Positions 30,767-41,224 of a stretch of DNA of 64,000 nucleotides are shown here, one piece after another. The DNA comes from Cordylochernes scorpioides (Eukaryota; Arthropoda; Arachnida; Pseudoscorpiones; Chernetidae). The translations under genes were made by a program, and so were the position numbers. The stretch lies in contig CP092877.1 in NCBI GenBank assembly GCA_030710605.1, positions 73,779,970-73,843,969 of the forward strand, given 5' to 3'. Under the pieces are notes generated by a model. That model did not search any database. It was given only the letters and a program-made list of their open reading frames with translations, and was not told where the DNA came from. The stretch's first letter is position 1; each line of letters starts with the position of its first letter.

Positions 30767-30890
30767 AAAATAAATGAAGCTCCCCCCCCCCAGGGTTAAG
30801 TATCTTGTGCAACTTTTTATTTTCAAGCTTTCGGACTTGTCAGTCCTTCAACAGGCGTATCACGTTAACAACTTAATAATAAATACATTT
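30767..30890 (-). repeat. Family H' unit, first direct copy
   Basis: AAATGAAGCTCCCCCCCCCC, AGGGTTAAGTATCTTGTGCA and a hammerhead-like block on the minus strand (30824-30855): CTGTTGA, AGGAC-TGACAA-GTCC, GAAA, GCTTG. It is repeated 508 bp downstream. Confidence 0.7.
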
Positions 30891-31274
30891 TTATATACAC
30901 ATTATTATATACATATTTTAAATACTTATTATATATTGAGAGGAAAATATACTACATTATTTCAGTTTGAATTCAAATATACAAAATTTTAAAATTTGAA
31001 TATGAATACTTACATTTTAATGATAATATTTTTCTTTTTTTAACGTCTTAATATATGCCTATTTTAATTATCGAACGTGAATAGATCTTTGTATCGTTAT
31101 CTTTTATAGAATGTAAAATTTATTTGAATTAGAAAGGACAATTTGGAACTTTAGACACTTTTTTTATGAGAGCTAAATTTTCACTAAACTATTATTTTGC
31201 CTTCTGCATGCTTTCGGTCAAGCATTTTAAGGCGCTAAATTTTCACTGTGATATATAAATCAAATATTATAAAT

Positions 31275-31400
31275 TTATAAAATAAATGAAGCTTCCTCCC
31301 CCCCCCAGGGTTAAGTATCTTGTGCAACTTTTTATTTTCAAGCTTTCGGACTTGTCAGTCCTTCAACAGGCGTATCACGTTAAAAACTTAATAATAAGTA
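31275..31400 (-). repeat. Family H' unit, second direct copy
   Basis: Almost the same 120 bp as 30767-30890, in the same orientation, with the hammerhead-like block at 31339-31370. Two direct terminal units about 500 bp apart look like the ends of one small element. The interval holds no gene. Confidence 0.7.
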
Positions 31401-31967
31401 CTATTTTTATATACACATATATATCTCTCATCTTTTAAAAGTAGAACCTATTTTGTTGCCTTGGTGTGTTTTGAAGTATCTTCCAATTTGAAGAGTCGTG
31501 TGCTAAAAATAAACTTTATACACTTTTTATATTCGAAAAAAAAAATTGTTTTTTTTTCCAATATCTTAACTAAAAACGATGACAAAGAAAACACGTTAAA
31601 TGGCGATTACATAAGAAATTAGTTTCTTAAATATAATAAAAGTTATATATGGCGATAAATTCATGACTTAACTTGAGTTCACAATTCGATAAAATAATCC
31701 CTTGAATTAATATTAATGCTTATTTTATGTTTTTATTTTAATTTTAATAATAAAAGTTAATCTTTTGATTTATTTTGGTGATTACTGAGAGTAGGATAGT
31801 CTCGCTGATTCAAAAGATGTAAAATGGCCAGTGGATTTATAATGTTGGTACAATTGACAATATATTATTTTTTCTGGCTGTACAAAATCATTGTTATTTT
31901 TTTTCTGCTTATAGAAGGTCTTTGGGTGTTTCTTCTATGTATTGTATATAAAACAACACTTGAAGTT

Positions 31968-32150
31968 ACACCGCATGAGTTTCTTTTCAATGAAAAATCA
32001 ATATTTATTTCAAGGTGAAATATTGACTATTTCTAACCTTTTTGGATGAGGTATGAAAGGGTGAATTTTGATTTTTCATTGAAAAGAAACTCATGCGGTG
32101 TAACTTCAAGTATCGTTTTACAATCACAGGCCGCAGTGCATTATATATGT
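31968..32150. repeat. SINE T tail hairpin
   Basis: The arms share CACCGCATGAGTTTCTTTTC and AATGAAAAATCAA in inverted order. The loop holds TTTCTAACCTTTTTGGATG. No tRNA head remains. Confidence 0.75.
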
Positions 32151-33184
32151 ATTGTATATATGTTACTTATTTCCTCTGATAGAATTCTGATGATCCCCAA
32201 CTGGTATCAGATTTTTAGTTATCAATTAGTTAATGCAATGAGGTATAGATGGTTAGTTTTATTTGCAAGGCTTCTGGAAAATTGAACGTTGATAATCCAG
32301 GCATTCCAAAATCTTTTGATAAATAAAAGTTGTTAAAAATATTGAGGAAGAAGGTTTCATATTAAAAATTCTATAAATGCAAAGAGAATAATCATATTAT
32401 ACTTATCAATTATAATTTGAAAAGTTGTCGTATGAATCTGAATATCATATGTTGAAGACAAAACAAACGAAAAAAAATACGTTAACAAATTATATAATAT
32501 ATATAACAAGTTGACAAAAGAAAATACTTGAAACATATATCTTATTTGTAAAATTATAATTTATATAGACACATATATATATAGTAAAAATATTATTTTT
32601 AGAATAGAGAAGTTTGAATAGTTATTTGTGGGCTGTTTTTAACCCATTAATCTTCGTAGAGTTACCAAATATAGTTTTTAAAAAAATGGATTGCAAACGA
32701 TTTTTTAAAAAGCTTATCTTTTAGCAAACTTATTATTTTCTCGAAGAAACTTTCTTAAATATTTTTAAGCGCTTAGTTTGTGGATTTTTTCTTTTTTTTT
32801 TGAAAAGATAATTTTAAGTTATATAAACTCAACCAAATCAACGGTTTTTTTTTCAAACAGAAGAAATTGTCTTATTTTGCTTCGAAAAAAAAATAAGTTT
32901 AAATAAAATGGGGTTTTAAAAAATTATTATAAATATTTATATTTTAATTTTAATGATTTGTATATATTATATGAAATGGAGAAATAAAATATTTATATAC
33001 ATATTTATTTAATTAAAAATACATATATTGGATCAAAATAACATTTATTTTACCTTATTTATTTATTTTAAAATATAATTGTACATATATATTTTTTTTT
33101 CATAAGTCTTGGAATACATATGTAATTTATATATATATTATTAAATATACTACATAATATATTAAAAAATGAAAGAACAAAAAT
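32151..33184. other. AT-rich DNA, nothing recognised
   Basis: At about 33025-33060 is a family F outer end (ACATATATTGGATCAAAATA). Otherwise nothing is recognisable. Confidence 0.45.
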
Positions 33185-33189
33185 AAAAG

Positions 33190-33275
33190 ATAAAAAGGTC
33201 AGGTGTTGAAATCAAAAATAAAAATGGCATATCCTGACCAGGAGCACATGTGCTTTACAGAAGGCAGAGCGCAAT
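33190..33275 (-). repeat. Family B outer end
   Basis: AAATGGCATATCCTGACCAG, CACATGTGCTTTACAGAAGG and CAGAGCGCAA match 61905-61960. It breaks off before the ribozyme. Confidence 0.75.
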
Positions 33276-33366
33276 ATGTGTGTGGGAGATATGATATTAT
33301 AAACTTTTGGGACAAAATAATAAAGCCTCCGAGGCTGCGTTTCTTTCTTTAAAACGTTTAATAAAA

Positions 33367-33402
33367 CTCAAGCTTTCGGGTATGGTGGCCCTTCTACAGG
33401 AG
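33367..33402 (-). ncRNA. Hammerhead-like motif, family H, left arm
   Basis: Minus strand: helix I CTC/GAG, CTGTAGA, helix II AGGG-CCACCATA-CCC, GAAA, helix III AGCT (self-complementary). The core has U at position 6 in place of the invariant A, so activity is doubtful. Confidence 0.5.
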
Positions 33403-33550
33403 CAAACACATTTGGTTAAACACATTAATAATATTTCAATACTTAGCATATATCAAAAATTAATAGTTCTCTTATAAAAAAAATTGTAAATATATAAACA
33501 TATTAGGTAAATATATAACAGCTGCTGACGATTCACTACCATTTGCGTTG

Positions 33551-33586
33551 CTCCTGTAGAAGGGCCACCATACCCGAAAGCTTGAG
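33551..33586 (+). ncRNA. Hammerhead-like motif, family H, right arm
   Basis: The inverse copy of the left motif, with the same CTGTAGA core, CTC/GAG helix I and AGCT helix III. Confidence 0.5.
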
Positions 33587-33992
33587 TTTTATTAAACGTT
33601 TTAAAGAAAGAAACGCAGCCTCGGAGGCTTTATTATTTTGTCCTAAAGATTTCACAGAGGTTATAATATTGGAATTATAAACTTTATTCATTTTTCACCA
33701 AAGTTTTCTACTATAATTTATGCAAATGATGATTTCGTCTGAAAAATAAAATTAAATGTTGTACGAAAATTTAAACATAACGCGCTATATACCCACATCT
33801 TTATTACATATTTTATCTCTGAGACAAATCATCCAATATATTATAAATGTTTATGAAAAGCAGTTTTTAAAATAATATTCACTTAACATAATATATATCG
33901 AGTGTTCATTTATAAAATAGTCGTCAAAATATTCTTGTAAGTATAAGAGTTCAAGGCATGCGAGGATGCGTTTCTTAAAGATTTTAATATGG

Positions 33993-34025
33993 GCGAGCTT
34001 TCGGGTTATCAACCCTTCTACAGGA
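33993..34025 (-). ncRNA. Hammerhead-like motif of the Penelope element
   Basis: Minus strand: CTGTAGA, helix II AGGGTT-GAT-AACCC, GAAA, AGCT helix III. Helix I is lost here. The CTGTAGA core is the same variant as in family H, which ties that family to Penelope elements. Confidence 0.5.
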
Positions 34026-34281
34026 CAACATATCTGAGTAAAAGTGCATCTTATATACATTTCCATATTGAGAAAATTAGCATATATACAAGAAAACTAT
34101 AAACATATTAACATAATTGGTAAAAAGTAAAAATAAGAGAAAGCTGCGTGTTCTGAGTATGCTAAGAAGTAAAATCAAAAATAGTTGTACAAAAGGATAC
34201 GGTTGAATTTAAGACTGCAATAGTAAAACGATCCAAAATAAAATAAAATAAAACGCTCTAGCAATGGTCACCTAAGGTACA

Positions 34282-34830
34282 CTATGGCAATATTGCATTG
34301 TATATATCGGGGATGTCTATATGTCTGTTAATACTGTTATGTCTTAAAGAGAGCAACGCCTCGACGACCAACCTTCTGTATTTGTTCGTGATTCCTGAGT
34401 AATATGCCTGTGGTTGAGAAGTATCGAAAGAGTGTCCTGTCTGTCTAATGTGTTGTACTATAAGGGATCTAGGTTCACTATTTCTGATGTTTCTATGGTG
34501 TTCATCTATCCTATCTTTAATTCTACGGCCTGTTTCTCCTATATACAAACTATTGCAATCTGAGCATTTTAAGGAATATACGGAGTTTGTAAAGTATGGC
34601 AGGGTAATGGGAAAACTATTTCTGGTGATGGGGTTTCTAACTATTGTTTCTAATTTAGGATTGTTGGTATAGAAGGTACGTATTCCGTGTTTGTTTTTTA
34701 AGTATCTGGCTATGTTGACACTATGGGCAGAGTAAGGGATGATGCAAGTCGATCTATAAGTCTGACTGCTTAGCTGCTGTTGTGGATTGTAAAAGTGTCG
34801 GAGAATGAAGTTTCTGGGGTATCCTCGCAT
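34282..34830 (-). CDS. Penelope-type GIY-YIG endonuclease domain (partial polyprotein)
   Basis: The frame is 182 codons without stops. The GIY-YIG module spans about 82-170: SVYSLKCSDC (GIY strand and two Cys of the zinc site, C89 and C92), SLYIGETGRRIKDRIDEHH (YIG strand, conserved Arg and His), VQHIRQTGHSF (H127, H133) and E157 in VVEALLSLR (metal-binding Glu). The CxxC before YIG and the following His residues are the mark of Penelope endonucleases and not of bacterial GIY-YIG proteins. In the full element this domain nicks the target DNA after the reverse transcriptase. The first Met falls inside the inverted end, so the start is an accident of truncation. Confidence 0.88.
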   Translation of the reverse strand: MRGYPRNFILRHFYNPQQQLSSQTYRSTCIIPYSAHSVNIARYLKNKHGIRTFYTNNPKLETIVRNPITRNSFPITLPYFTNSVYSLKCSDCNSLYIGETGRRIKDRIDEHHRNIRNSEPRSLIVQHIRQTGHSFDTSQPQAYYSGITNKYRRLVVEALLSLRHNSINRHIDIPDIYNAILP

Positions 34831-35039
34831 GCCTTGAACTCTTATACTTACATTATTCAGAGGATTTCATCTCTTTTTAAAATATTCTTGTACTATATAT
34901 ATTTGGTCATAAAATTCTATGATTATAATATGTTAAATATCGTCTGTAAATATTAACTTATCATCATCTCGTTCACAGTTCTTTTATTCCTGCATATCTG
35001 AATATTAAAAATAAAATTAGATAATAAAAAAAGTGTATA

Positions 35040-35130
35040 CAAAATGTAATGCCTCGATAAAGGTTGGTGTTCAGCCAGCCGAAATATTGGCAAAATAAAT
35101 ATTTTATTAAATCCAATATATGTCTTTTTA
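35040..35130 (+). repeat. Family F unit with hammerhead-like motif
   Basis: At 35051-35091: GCC, TCGATAA, AGGTTGGT-GTTCA-GCCAGCC, GAAA, TATTGG, then AAATCCAATATATGTC. Helix I GCC/GGC is paired. The core has two changes (C3 to T and G8 to A) besides local decay. Confidence 0.6.
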
Positions 35131-36185
35131 AAATTATATAATGAAATAAATATGGATTGCTCTATTTTCAAAATAAAAATAATATATAAATATTTTAAGA
35201 AACTGATAATTTATATTATGCTTATTGTACATATTGCCAGACACTTCTTCCTTTGTACACAGTTCTTTTTCTCGTTTTTTTCTCTCTTTCTCATTGTTAA
35301 CATCATATGACTATTCTATTCACAGCCTAAAATTATTCTATATAAATGTATAGACAAATGTAAAGGCATACATGTATGACAGCGTAAGTGTCCCTAGGGA
35401 GACATAGCGTTTTATATTGAAATAATAATAAAAATATAATGAATATTAAAACGTAGTTGTATTTTTTACTAATAAATAATATTTTATAAAATCTTAAATC
35501 AAACTTAATAATAGAAATAGACTACAACTTATCTCATTTTAAATTCCATACTTTCAGAGTTTCAAGGTTCTCTATTAAATAAAATTTTAAAAGAGTTACA
35601 TTAAAGATTGTTCAATATTTTTCTTTCATTATTATGTTACTATCTACCCGCAGTATTATATCAAGTATTTTATTTAAAATTTATCACAAAAATCAGGTTA
35701 CCAAATAAAACAAGACTCAAATATCGACATTTTAGATTGTATTTTAAAATTCTCTAAGCGTTACTATAAAAAAAAACTAAAAGAAATGACAAATGTCATT
35801 AGAAGACCACTTTGTTAAATGTTATTTGATATAATTTGACAATGAAGAAAAAGGTATCTTTTTATTTTTAATTCTGCCTAAGATCATAGAATAACCCTAT
35901 GCTAATGAGCTCCCCGTGAAAAAGGGATAGAACGCACGTGCCTTGAATCGTAATATTATTGCATTTTAAATGATATAACTTTATTTATACGTTTGTGAGT
36001 TGGAAATATGTTTTATAACATATATATATTGAATTTACCAATGTGGGAATGGTTCCATTGAGCATATTCAAACATTTATTTTTATAGTCAATATTTTTAC
36101 TTTATTTTTCTAGATGGAAATTATGTGTTCTGGGAGTTTAATTGATCTATAAAAGAAAAGGTCTACCGTCAAAAAAAAAAAAAAA
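35131..36185. other. AT-rich DNA, nothing recognised
   Basis: No gene. A poly-A run lies at about 36170-36185 before the family E element. Confidence 0.5.
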
Positions 36186-36420
36186 CGTAAATAGATAGCG
36201 TCTAGTTTTGACGGATGAGGTGACCTTTCATTTTTACTAGTTTTAATTTAGATTTAGATAATCCTGAAGATAAAGGTTGCCTGGCCAGCATTCATATTTA
36301 TATAAAAAATAGACACTTCGGCCAGTTAGAGTTTTTTATTTTCTCAACATTTCAACAAAAAATTTGTCTTCGTCAGAAGAAATAAATAAAAAATGAAGCA
36401 TTTGGCAAGGCGTTTGAAAT
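36186..36420 (-). repeat. Family E element copy
   Basis: It contains GATAAAGGTTGCCTGGCCAG, ATTCATATTTATATAAAA and ACACTTCGGCCAGTTAG, which recur at 51.9 and 55.7 kb, followed by the family E hammerhead. It has no coding content. Confidence 0.7.
36343..36379 (-). ncRNA. Hammerhead ribozyme, family E
   Basis: Minus strand: helix I CTT/GAG, core CTGACGA, helix II AGACAAATTTTTTGTT, GAAA, then TGTT in place of CGTC. Both catalytic blocks are intact. Helix III and the cleavage triplet are weakened. Confidence 0.6.
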
Positions 36421-36774
36421 TGTTCTGAGGCTACAAGGGCGTTCTCACGCGATTTTTCGAATTTAGTACAACATCTAAAGATTTTTAGATTCTTCTCTGT
36501 TTTCAAATCTCGTTTTAACTTGTATCAATGTTTGGCCTAAGAAAAAGAGCTTCTCTGAAAGCTTGCCAAGTTAAATAAGTCTATCTGATGAGGAGATATG
36601 GTAGTATATGATTTTGCTATTGTACCAGCTGGGGATATAATGTCACGCCTTTGCAGCTGCTATTACAGGGATGGTCAAAGGTGAACGCGGAATTACCAAG
36701 AATCTCTGTTGGAATATTTTTACTTATTATTAAAATACGAAATATCGTTGTAATATTCCTTCGATTAAATATAT

Positions 36775-36915
36775 AAATATGCTTTACCAAATTAAGGAAC
36801 AAATTTTAATTATATATCTTTCTAATGTTATATTTATATATTTTTTAATACATTCATAAAAACAACAATTACCGTGCTGCCAAATCCAAACATTCAAAAA
36901 TAAATTAATTAAACA
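36775..36915 (-). repeat. Dispersed repeat shared with 54825-54985
   Basis: The minus strand shares GTTTGGATTTGGCAG, TAATTATTGTTGTT-like sequence and GAAAGATATATAATTAAAAT with the plus strand at 54825-54985, and then TTTAATCGAAGAGGAA-like sequence. Its class is unknown. Confidence 0.6.
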
Positions 36916-36924
36916 GAGTATTGT

Positions 36925-37255
36925 AAAACGACATTTGAAAATTATCCCACATGAGTTTCTTTTCAACGAAAAATCAAAATCTATTCCAAGGAGAAATAAC
37001 GATTATTTCCAACCTTAGGGATGAGGTATGAATAGATGAATTGTAAAGAGTAATTATAAACGGAAAAATAAAAGTGTCCAGGGATGAGAATCGAACCCAC
37101 AGTGTTCCGCTTACCGGGCAGATGCCATGTCCACTAGGCTAAGGTTAGAAATAATCGTTATTTCTCCTTGGAATAAATTTTGATTTTTCGTTGAAAAGAA
37201 ACACATGCGGAATAATTTTCGAATGTCGTTTTACAATCACAAGCCGCATTATATT
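36925..37255. repeat. SINE T inverted pair with partial head
   Basis: The left arm (36930-37070) and right arm (37140-37250) are inverse tails (CGACATTTGAAAATTATCCC, AACCTTAGGGATGAGG). Between them lies a tRNA-like head on the minus strand (37076-37140), cut before CCCTGGACA. Confidence 0.8.
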
Positions 37256-37309
37256 TTATTATGAACAGAGTATATTATAATATTATTATAAGGTATATTC
37301 AATTTAGAT

Positions 37310-37592
37310 ACCATCGCATATGTCAATTTCTCTTTTCAGCTCTGGATGATGAATTACTGATTGTTAGATACTTTAAGTTCTGCACAGAAGCTGGGCGCAT
37401 GAGAAGGAATGCAGGGCAAAAGATACTGGAGGATGACCTATCTGTAAATAGGTAACTGAATGTGAGACAAACTTTATTTTGTTGTAAATGTTTACTCTTC
37501 CCTCTCCTCTTGTTGATGTGTAAATACGGCGAATCCTATATGGGGCGGAATGCCCTAAATAAAGGCTTTTGTTGTTGTTGTTGTTGTTATTA
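37310..37592 (+). mobile_element. Probable LINE 3' end
   Basis: One frame, open up to TAG near 37455, reads LDDELLIVRYFKFCTEAGRM and ends LEDDLSVNR. A UTR of about 130 bp ends in AATAAAGGCTTTTGTTGTTG repeats. The (GTT)n tail is like that of the LINE at 59.4 kb. A CTCTTTTCAG before the frame could instead be a splice acceptor of an exon. I cannot exclude that. Confidence 0.45.
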
Positions 37593-37861
37593 GAAGGTAT
37601 ATTACAATCGTGAACATTCGTTTTTATGTACTTCTGTGGAAGGACAGAGATACCCGGAAGCTTGAGATTATATTAATAAAGATAAAAGAAATTCATTTCC
37701 AGAAACTTATTGTATTATCTAATTTATATCCAGGAAATATAGATCAATTGATTATATATAAGCTATTAAGAAAATATTTAAGGAATACGAGTTTTTTATA
37801 TGGCGTTCAATTATTGTATAGTTAATTATCTATAAATGTTTACATATAGAATAAATACTTT

Positions 37862-38205
37862 GTAGAACGACATTTGAAAATTATCCCGCATGTGTTTCTT
37901 TTGAACGAAATATCAAAATTTATTTTAAGGAGAAATAACGATTATTTCTAACCTTAAGGATGAAGTATGAAAGGATGAATTGTGAAGAGTAATGATAAAC
38001 GGAAAAAATAAAGTGTCCAGGGATGGGAATCCATTAAATTTCCGTTTATCATTACTCTTCACAATTCATCCTTTCATACTTCATCCCTAAGGTTAGAAAT
38101 AATCGTTATTTCTCCTTAAAATAAATTCCGATTTTTCGTTCAAAAGAAACACATGCGGTATAATTTTCAACTGTCGTTCTACAATCATAAGCCGCATTAT
38201 ATTGT
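37862..38205. repeat. SINE T hairpin
   Basis: Arms of about 155 bp are inverse SINE T tails with GAACGACATTTGAAAATTAT and GAAGTATGAAAGGATGAATT. The centre (38015-38035) is a remnant of the head, AAAGTGTCCAGGGATGGGAA. Confidence 0.85.
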
Positions 38206-38221
38206 ATTATAAATAAATACT

Positions 38222-38310
38222 TTGTTGTGCCTTGAAAAAGGTTGGCATTCAGCCAACTTGAATATTGATAAATTAATTATATTTTGATCAATATATGCCT
38301 TTTTAATTAA
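38222..38310 (+). repeat. Family F unit, decayed
   Basis: GCC, TTGAAAA, AGGTTGGC-ATTCA-GCCAACT, TGAA, TATTG, then GATCAATATATGCC. Both catalytic blocks are damaged. Confidence 0.55.
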
Positions 38311-38879
38311 ATATAATTGTCCATAATATAAATTCGATAATACTTCAAATATTATATTTAGATATATAAATAATATGAAGATATTTAAATAGATTTGTAT
38401 GACTCTTCAAAAATGAGAATAAAATGGGTAATAGGGAGAAAAATATATGGGTAAATTTCACAAGATGTGAAATATAGAATATTAAATAAAAAGGGCTGTG
38501 TGATATACATATATAATCATAACCACATATATATATTATAACAGTGGAGATATATGTATCTGTGGCGTATTTTATAAGCGTCTTATAACAAAGCCAAATT
38601 TTATTCCGTTTTTCTCTTAAAAGCAAATTTTGACTAACGACCGACTTTTATTTTGTAAATATTTTATTTTCTACTCTTATATAAATATTTATATATTTTA
38701 TTATGCTTTTAAATGAAAAATATTGTTTATTATATATAAATATTAAAGTTATTTTATGATAATATATACTATAATTCATAACAGGGGATATTTCCATTTT
38801 ATATTTAGCATTCAATTCATATTTCTCATGGTTTATATAAAATATGTTTTTATAGCGTTTTATTTTTTAAAATATTTTC
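38311..38879. other. AT-rich DNA, nothing recognised
   Basis: The minus-strand frame at 38345-38626 looks like AT-rich noise. No gene is supported. Confidence 0.5.
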
Positions 38880-39075
38880 CTTATCCCTAGTACACGTGGT
38901 ACAGGCCATGATAATCATGGTGGGTAGAAGTAGGCGACTGCTTTTACTGTAAGTGCACCACATGTCTACAATGTGAAAAGCAGTTCGACTTTGCACTTAA
39001 AAGTGTGCCAGAGCCCCGTTTGGTTACTTGCACTCGCTGGTGGGGTTGTACTTTTGCAAGAATCGGGGGCCATTG
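38880..39075 (-). mobile_element. tRNA-Glu-like SINE, head missing
   Basis: Tail region only: CCCTAGTACACGTGG, CATGATAATCATGG, GCAGTTCGACTTTGCAC, and then it breaks at GGGGGCCATTG before the head. Confidence 0.78.
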
Positions 39076-39164
39076 ACCTTTTGTTTATTTTAAAAATATA
39101 TTAAGCTAGTTTTTCCGAATATAATGTTGTGGAAAAATAAATAATGTTTTTATTAAAATTAACA

Positions 39165-39260
39165 AGTAATTCAGGGTTAAGTTTCTTGCACCATATTTAT
39201 TTATCTAGCTTTCAGGATAACATTCCCTTCAACCGGAGGACACCTAGAAGTATAACTTCC
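39165..39260 (-). repeat. Family H'-like unit
   Basis: AGGGTTAAGTTTCTTGCACC matches the start of the 30.77-kb units. On the minus strand GGTTGAAGGGAATG...ATCCTGAAAGCTAG is a decayed hammerhead-like block. Confidence 0.5.
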
Positions 39261-39368
39261 ACCTAACTATATATACGCCGAAAATAAGACAATATATAAA
39301 TATAACATATATATTTGCTAATTTTAGTATATATATTTAAAGAGAGGCATATAAACAGAGGCATTTCT

Positions 39369-39985
39369 GTTCACACTTGGTTATCTCTTGTGTCTTCAAT
39401 AAAGGTCACTGTAATATCTTTCAGAGTTATTGTCTGAATCCCGATATATATGCTACAAGGTACAAATTTCTTAAGTTTTGTCCATGAGTGTATATACACT
39501 TGGTTATCTCGTGTATCTTCAATAAAGGCCACTGTAATATCTTTCCGAGTTATTGTCTGAATCCCTATATCCGCGCTAAAAGGTACAACTTCCTTAAGTT
39601 TTGTTCATGAGTGCATATACACTTGGTTATCTTGTGTGTCTTCAATAAAGGTCACTGTAATATCTTTCAGAGTTATTGTCTGAATCCCGATATACATGGT
39701 AAAAAGTACAACTTCCTTATCTTTTGTCTATGAGTGTATATACACTTGGTTATTTTGTGTGTTTTCAATAAAGGTCACTGTAATATATTTCAGAGTTATT
39801 GTCTGAACCCGATATACATGCTAAAAGGTACAACTTCCTTATGTTTTGTCCATGAGTGTATACCTACTTGGTTATCTCGTGTATCTTCAATAAAGGTCAC
39901 TGTAATATCTTCCAGAGTTATTGTCTGAATCCCGATATACATGGTAAAAGGTACAACTTCTTTATGTTTTGTCTATGAGTGTATA
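39369..39985 (+). repeat. 120-bp satellite array, five units
   Basis: Units of 119-121 bp with the same words as at 17.5 kb, preceded by CAGAGGCATTTCTGTTCACA. The units differ from each other by several per cent. Confidence 0.88.
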
Positions 39986-41220
39986 CATAGAGAATGACAA
40001 AATTTACAACAATTAAAAATTTAAAACAAGCAAAGAGGAGAAATGGCTTTAATTATACCCACAACTTTATTATATTTAACATAGAATATACTTGTTCAAT
40101 GCAACCATGGTGTTAAAGAAACACTGCACGCTGATTGGCTAATTTACTCAACGTTGATTGGCTAATTAGGTCACATGACAGTGAACAGCCAATTAGATCA
40201 CGAAAAAGGGGAGAAAATTACATTTATTGAATCAATGAAAGAAAGCCTTACCTTCATAATTACAGCCTTACTTATTGGTATTCCTAGCATGACACATTTA
40301 TGGATCAAAAACAAACAACATGTTATAAATATACAATGAAAAAAGGTTAAAATAAATAATATATTTAAAACTTTATATAGATCTAATTCTAAGCCCTTAT
40401 ATATTTGTAATATAAAATTAAATAGAACTTATGATATTATTTTGCTATATTTGCTGAAAATTTACAACGCAATTTTGCTAAAAATAGATTTCGTGTGAAA
40501 ATAAATTTTGAGAAAAAAAAAGAATAGAAAAAAAAAATCAGAAGACCAATTTCCACTTGGAAGAATTTTGATGAACTTGCAATAACAGTAAAAACTTTAT
40601 CAAAACAAACTTTAAAAGATATTACTTGGTTCTAATTATATTTTTCTTTGTGTTGTTTATTATTGGCGCAGTTGTGATTTTTATTTTTATTATTTTTAAT
40701 ACAAATTATAACTTTTTTTCAATCACTAGACCATAAATGCTGAAATTTGATACAAAATGTTGGAACGATTAATTCCAGAATTACATAAATTGGGAAAACA
40801 TTGAATACAAGGATATTTTTATGTTTATAAAGAGTAAAGACTCATATTTTAAATTTAGAAAATTCTGTAAATATATCTATGGTTTTTTCTCTTGGTTAAA
40901 AAAACCGTAATTGCCAAACTAGGTATATTTACTTGTATTTATTTCATTTGTTGGTTGTAAATTCAATCATGATTTTAATGTCTTTTCATTTCTTCTTTAA
41001 ACTCTACATAAACCTTGTAATTATTCAATTGTTTATGTAATATAGCATCTTAGTGTTGTTTCTTGACGTAAGCATCCCTTATGGGGATATCGCGTCTGAT
41101 TTGATATTGAATAAATAAATGTACATCTGTAGGAATAAAATTTCGATAATATATTTTGAACATAAGAGAATGGGAAAAAAATTAATAAATAAAAACCTAG
41201 TAAATAGATATACGCGTAAA
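39986..41220. other. No gene recognised
   Basis: At 40120-40215 three ATTGGCTAATT (CCAAT-type) boxes lie close together, like those of the Gypsy LTR promoter region, so an old LTR is possible. The rest is AT-rich and featureless. Confidence 0.4.
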
Positions 41221-41224
41221 TAAA

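Larger units (their letters stand above)
33305..33655. mobile_element. Family H fold-back with two hammerhead-like motifs
   Basis: Arms of about 100 bp are nearly perfect inverse copies: TAATAAAGCCTCCGAGGCTG, CGTTTCTTTCTTTAAAACG, AACTCAAGCTTTCGGGTATG. The loop of about 140 bp is AT-rich. Each arm carries one ribozyme-like motif with a T at core position 6. Confidence 0.85.
33938..34850 (-). mobile_element. Penelope-like element, 5' truncated, with 30-bp inverted ends
   Basis: The element reads on the minus strand: the end of the polyprotein with its GIY-YIG endonuclease (34830-34282), then a 3' non-coding part with a hammerhead-like motif (34025-33993). The outermost 30 bases at each side (33938-33967 and 34821-34850) are perfect inverse copies of each other, starting TAAGTATAAGAGTTC. 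The reverse transcriptase is absent. Penelope-like elements are retroelements whose terminal repeats carry hammerheads, which fits this arrangement. Confidence 0.85.

Noticed and set aside
35880..35940. Hammerhead-like CTAATGAGCTCC...GATAGAACG block
   Set aside because: The GAAA block and helix II are absent.
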